Source: Siphlonurus alternatus
Lineage: Eukaryota; Arthropoda; Insecta; Ephemeroptera; Siphlonuridae
Direction of reading: 5' to 3'
Assembly (NCBI GenBank): GCA_949825025.1
Contig: OX463785.1
Span: forward strand, 14,199,971-14,263,970
DNA length: 64,000 bases
Below, piece by piece: positions 63,127 through 64,000 of this stretch. The translations under genes and the position numbers were made by a program. How positions within the stretch are numbered: position 1 is the first letter of the stretch; every line of letters begins with the position of its first letter. The notes under the pieces were generated by a model. It was not told the DNA's origin, did no database searches, and saw only the letters and a program-made list of their open reading frames with translations.

Positions 63127-63305
63127 CATGGAGCGATATCGAGCAAGGCTTGGCGGAGCGAGAAGTACATATCCATGGAGCGAGAAAATCACGTGCCACA
63201 GCCAATCAGAGTCTCGGGATTTCTTCGCCTTGCGGGGAGCAATTTTATCGCCAACATGGCCGCCATACGAGATTGAAGCAAGTGCGCTTTTGACATCGCT
63301 CCATG
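63127..63305. promoter_or_regulatory. GC-richer island with E-box, CCAAT and YY1-like sites
   Basis: CACGTG at 63190-63195 and gCCAATcag at 63201-63208 lie 6 bp apart, and ccaacatggccgccat (63251-63266) resembles a YY1 site. catggagcga occurs at 63127 and 63174 and inverted at 63296-63305. A tatataaa at about 63012 lies to the left. It could be a promoter (of CHC or of a divergent transcript) or an unrecognised repeat. The open frames across it lack domains. Confidence 0.35.
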
Positions 63306-64000
63306 GAAATGCACTTTGGTCAATGTCAAAATTATAGCGACCATGTTGGCGTGAAAAAATCGCTGCAGGACTCCAATGGAAAAGCAACTTTTGCCAGGAT
63401 TTTATTGTTCAGTACGCTGGTTTTCATAACAACAATATAAGGCAAAGCAACCGTGAAACCCGAAAACAAACAAACAAACAAACATAATGTTCTTTCTCTT
63501 TTTCATTATATTAATAATACCAAGCAACACAATGTGGCCGGTATATAGCACTTAACTACAATTGTTATTCTGCTTTGTTTCTTTTACAGTACGATAACAA
63601 TCAATACTTGAGCTAGCATATACAAAATTAATGACGTAGTTTTTACTTTAATGTTCATTACGGTACTTCAAGACTATAAAAACATTACAACATCATTAAA
63701 ACTGATAAGCATGTTGAATTAACATCGTCTCTAGATTGAAAATACCATGTAGAAAGCGAGGCGAAATTAAAACCGAAAAGGCAAAATTTCCGCCTAACGA
63801 TTTAAGAGTAAGGTAACGCCACCAATGTTAAAAAAAATCCCTCTCACAAAAATTCTGAAAAAAATTTAAAATGTTCTCCTCTATACCCCCTATCAGTACC
63901 TAAAATATCAGGTATACAAATACGATCTAGTTTTTGAGTTATAAATTTTTAAAGTTGACTACTTTAACATGGAGAAATGAAACTCCCATGTTAAATTGGT

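Larger units (their letters stand above)
58444..64000 (-). other. CHC intron 1 (partial); possibly also upstream sequence
   Basis: No first coding exon (ATG-Ala-Gln ... Pro-Ile-Arg-Phe-Gln) was found on the minus strand, so it probably lies beyond 64000. Contents seen are a GC-box patch at 59340-59395 (ccccgcccccttctctttcc), a foldback at 59708-59825, a hairpin at about 62070-62106, a weak inverted repeat at about 62165-62290, and a CCAAT/E-box island at 63.1-63.3 kb. Short open frames on both strands show no domains. Confidence 0.6.

Noticed and set aside
63056..63387. Open frames of about 93-100 codons on both strands as the CHC first exon or a new gene
   Set aside because: No resemblance to the CHC N terminus and no domain. 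The frames follow the locally higher GC content and mirror each other.
58450..64000. CHC first coding exon
   Set aside because: Minus-strand ATGs followed by Ala codons were checked (near 60320, 61477 and 63266). None continues as the CHC N terminus with a donor in phase 0.

Overview
The window looks like nuclear DNA of a bilaterian animal. It is AT-rich and contains GT-AG introns, an intact non-LTR retrotransposon, a SINE with a 5S rRNA-like head, mariner-type and other foldback (MITE-like) elements, and long GA/TC microsatellites. Clathrin peptide details (such as an [20 protein letters not shown] stretch) and the repeat content lean towards an arthropod, but this is a weak inference.

Two genes are recognisable, both on the minus strand. 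(1) About 1-16.7 kb: the 5' part of an inhibitory SMAD (Smad6/7/Dad class). Exon 1 (MH1 domain) is at 16088-16703 and a 54-nt exon 2 carrying the PPPPY (PY) motif is at 5754-5807. The MH2 exons are not visible and should lie left of position 1. Intron 1 (10.3 kb) contains a LINE in the same orientation with an intact 1145-codon ORF (PHD finger, endonuclease, reverse transcriptase). (2) 35.7-58.4 kb: clathrin heavy chain (CHC). Thirty coding exons (numbered 2-31 here) could be placed with splice sites and consistent phases. They encode about 1659 residues, so only the short first coding exon (about 14 residues in the human gene) is missing, probably right of 64000. Intron 2 appears to use a GC donor.

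The most striking content is in the CHC introns. Introns 5-12 each hold one copy of one C/D-box snoRNA-like family, and 14 of the 18 introns from 13 to 30 each hold one copy of a second family. That gives 22 copies in one host gene, with a sharp family switch between introns 12 and 13. Several copies have terminal stems and C, D', C' and D boxes in the host-gene orientation. Others are decaying. Some family-2 members carry a D' guide complementary to the conserved 28S rRNA segment CCGAAAGAUGGUG, the region served by the SNORD32/SNORD51/snR39 class. Three near-identical members have a changed guide.

Between the genes (16.7-35.7 kb) no protein gene is recognised. The region is AT-rich, with small GC-rich islands that repeatedly contain the palindrome GGCGCC. 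About 20 GGCGCC sites were counted between 1.2 and 32.6 kb and none was noticed in the CHC half. Two islands contain full matches to the BMP activating-element consensus known from the Drosophila dad enhancer (GGCGCCA-N4-GNCV), and a third match lies inside the I-Smad coding exon. This suggests BMP-responsive feedback control of the I-Smad gene. Foldback elements are scattered through the CHC introns, including a 0.9-kb non-autonomous mariner-like element inserted into what looks like an older retroposon.
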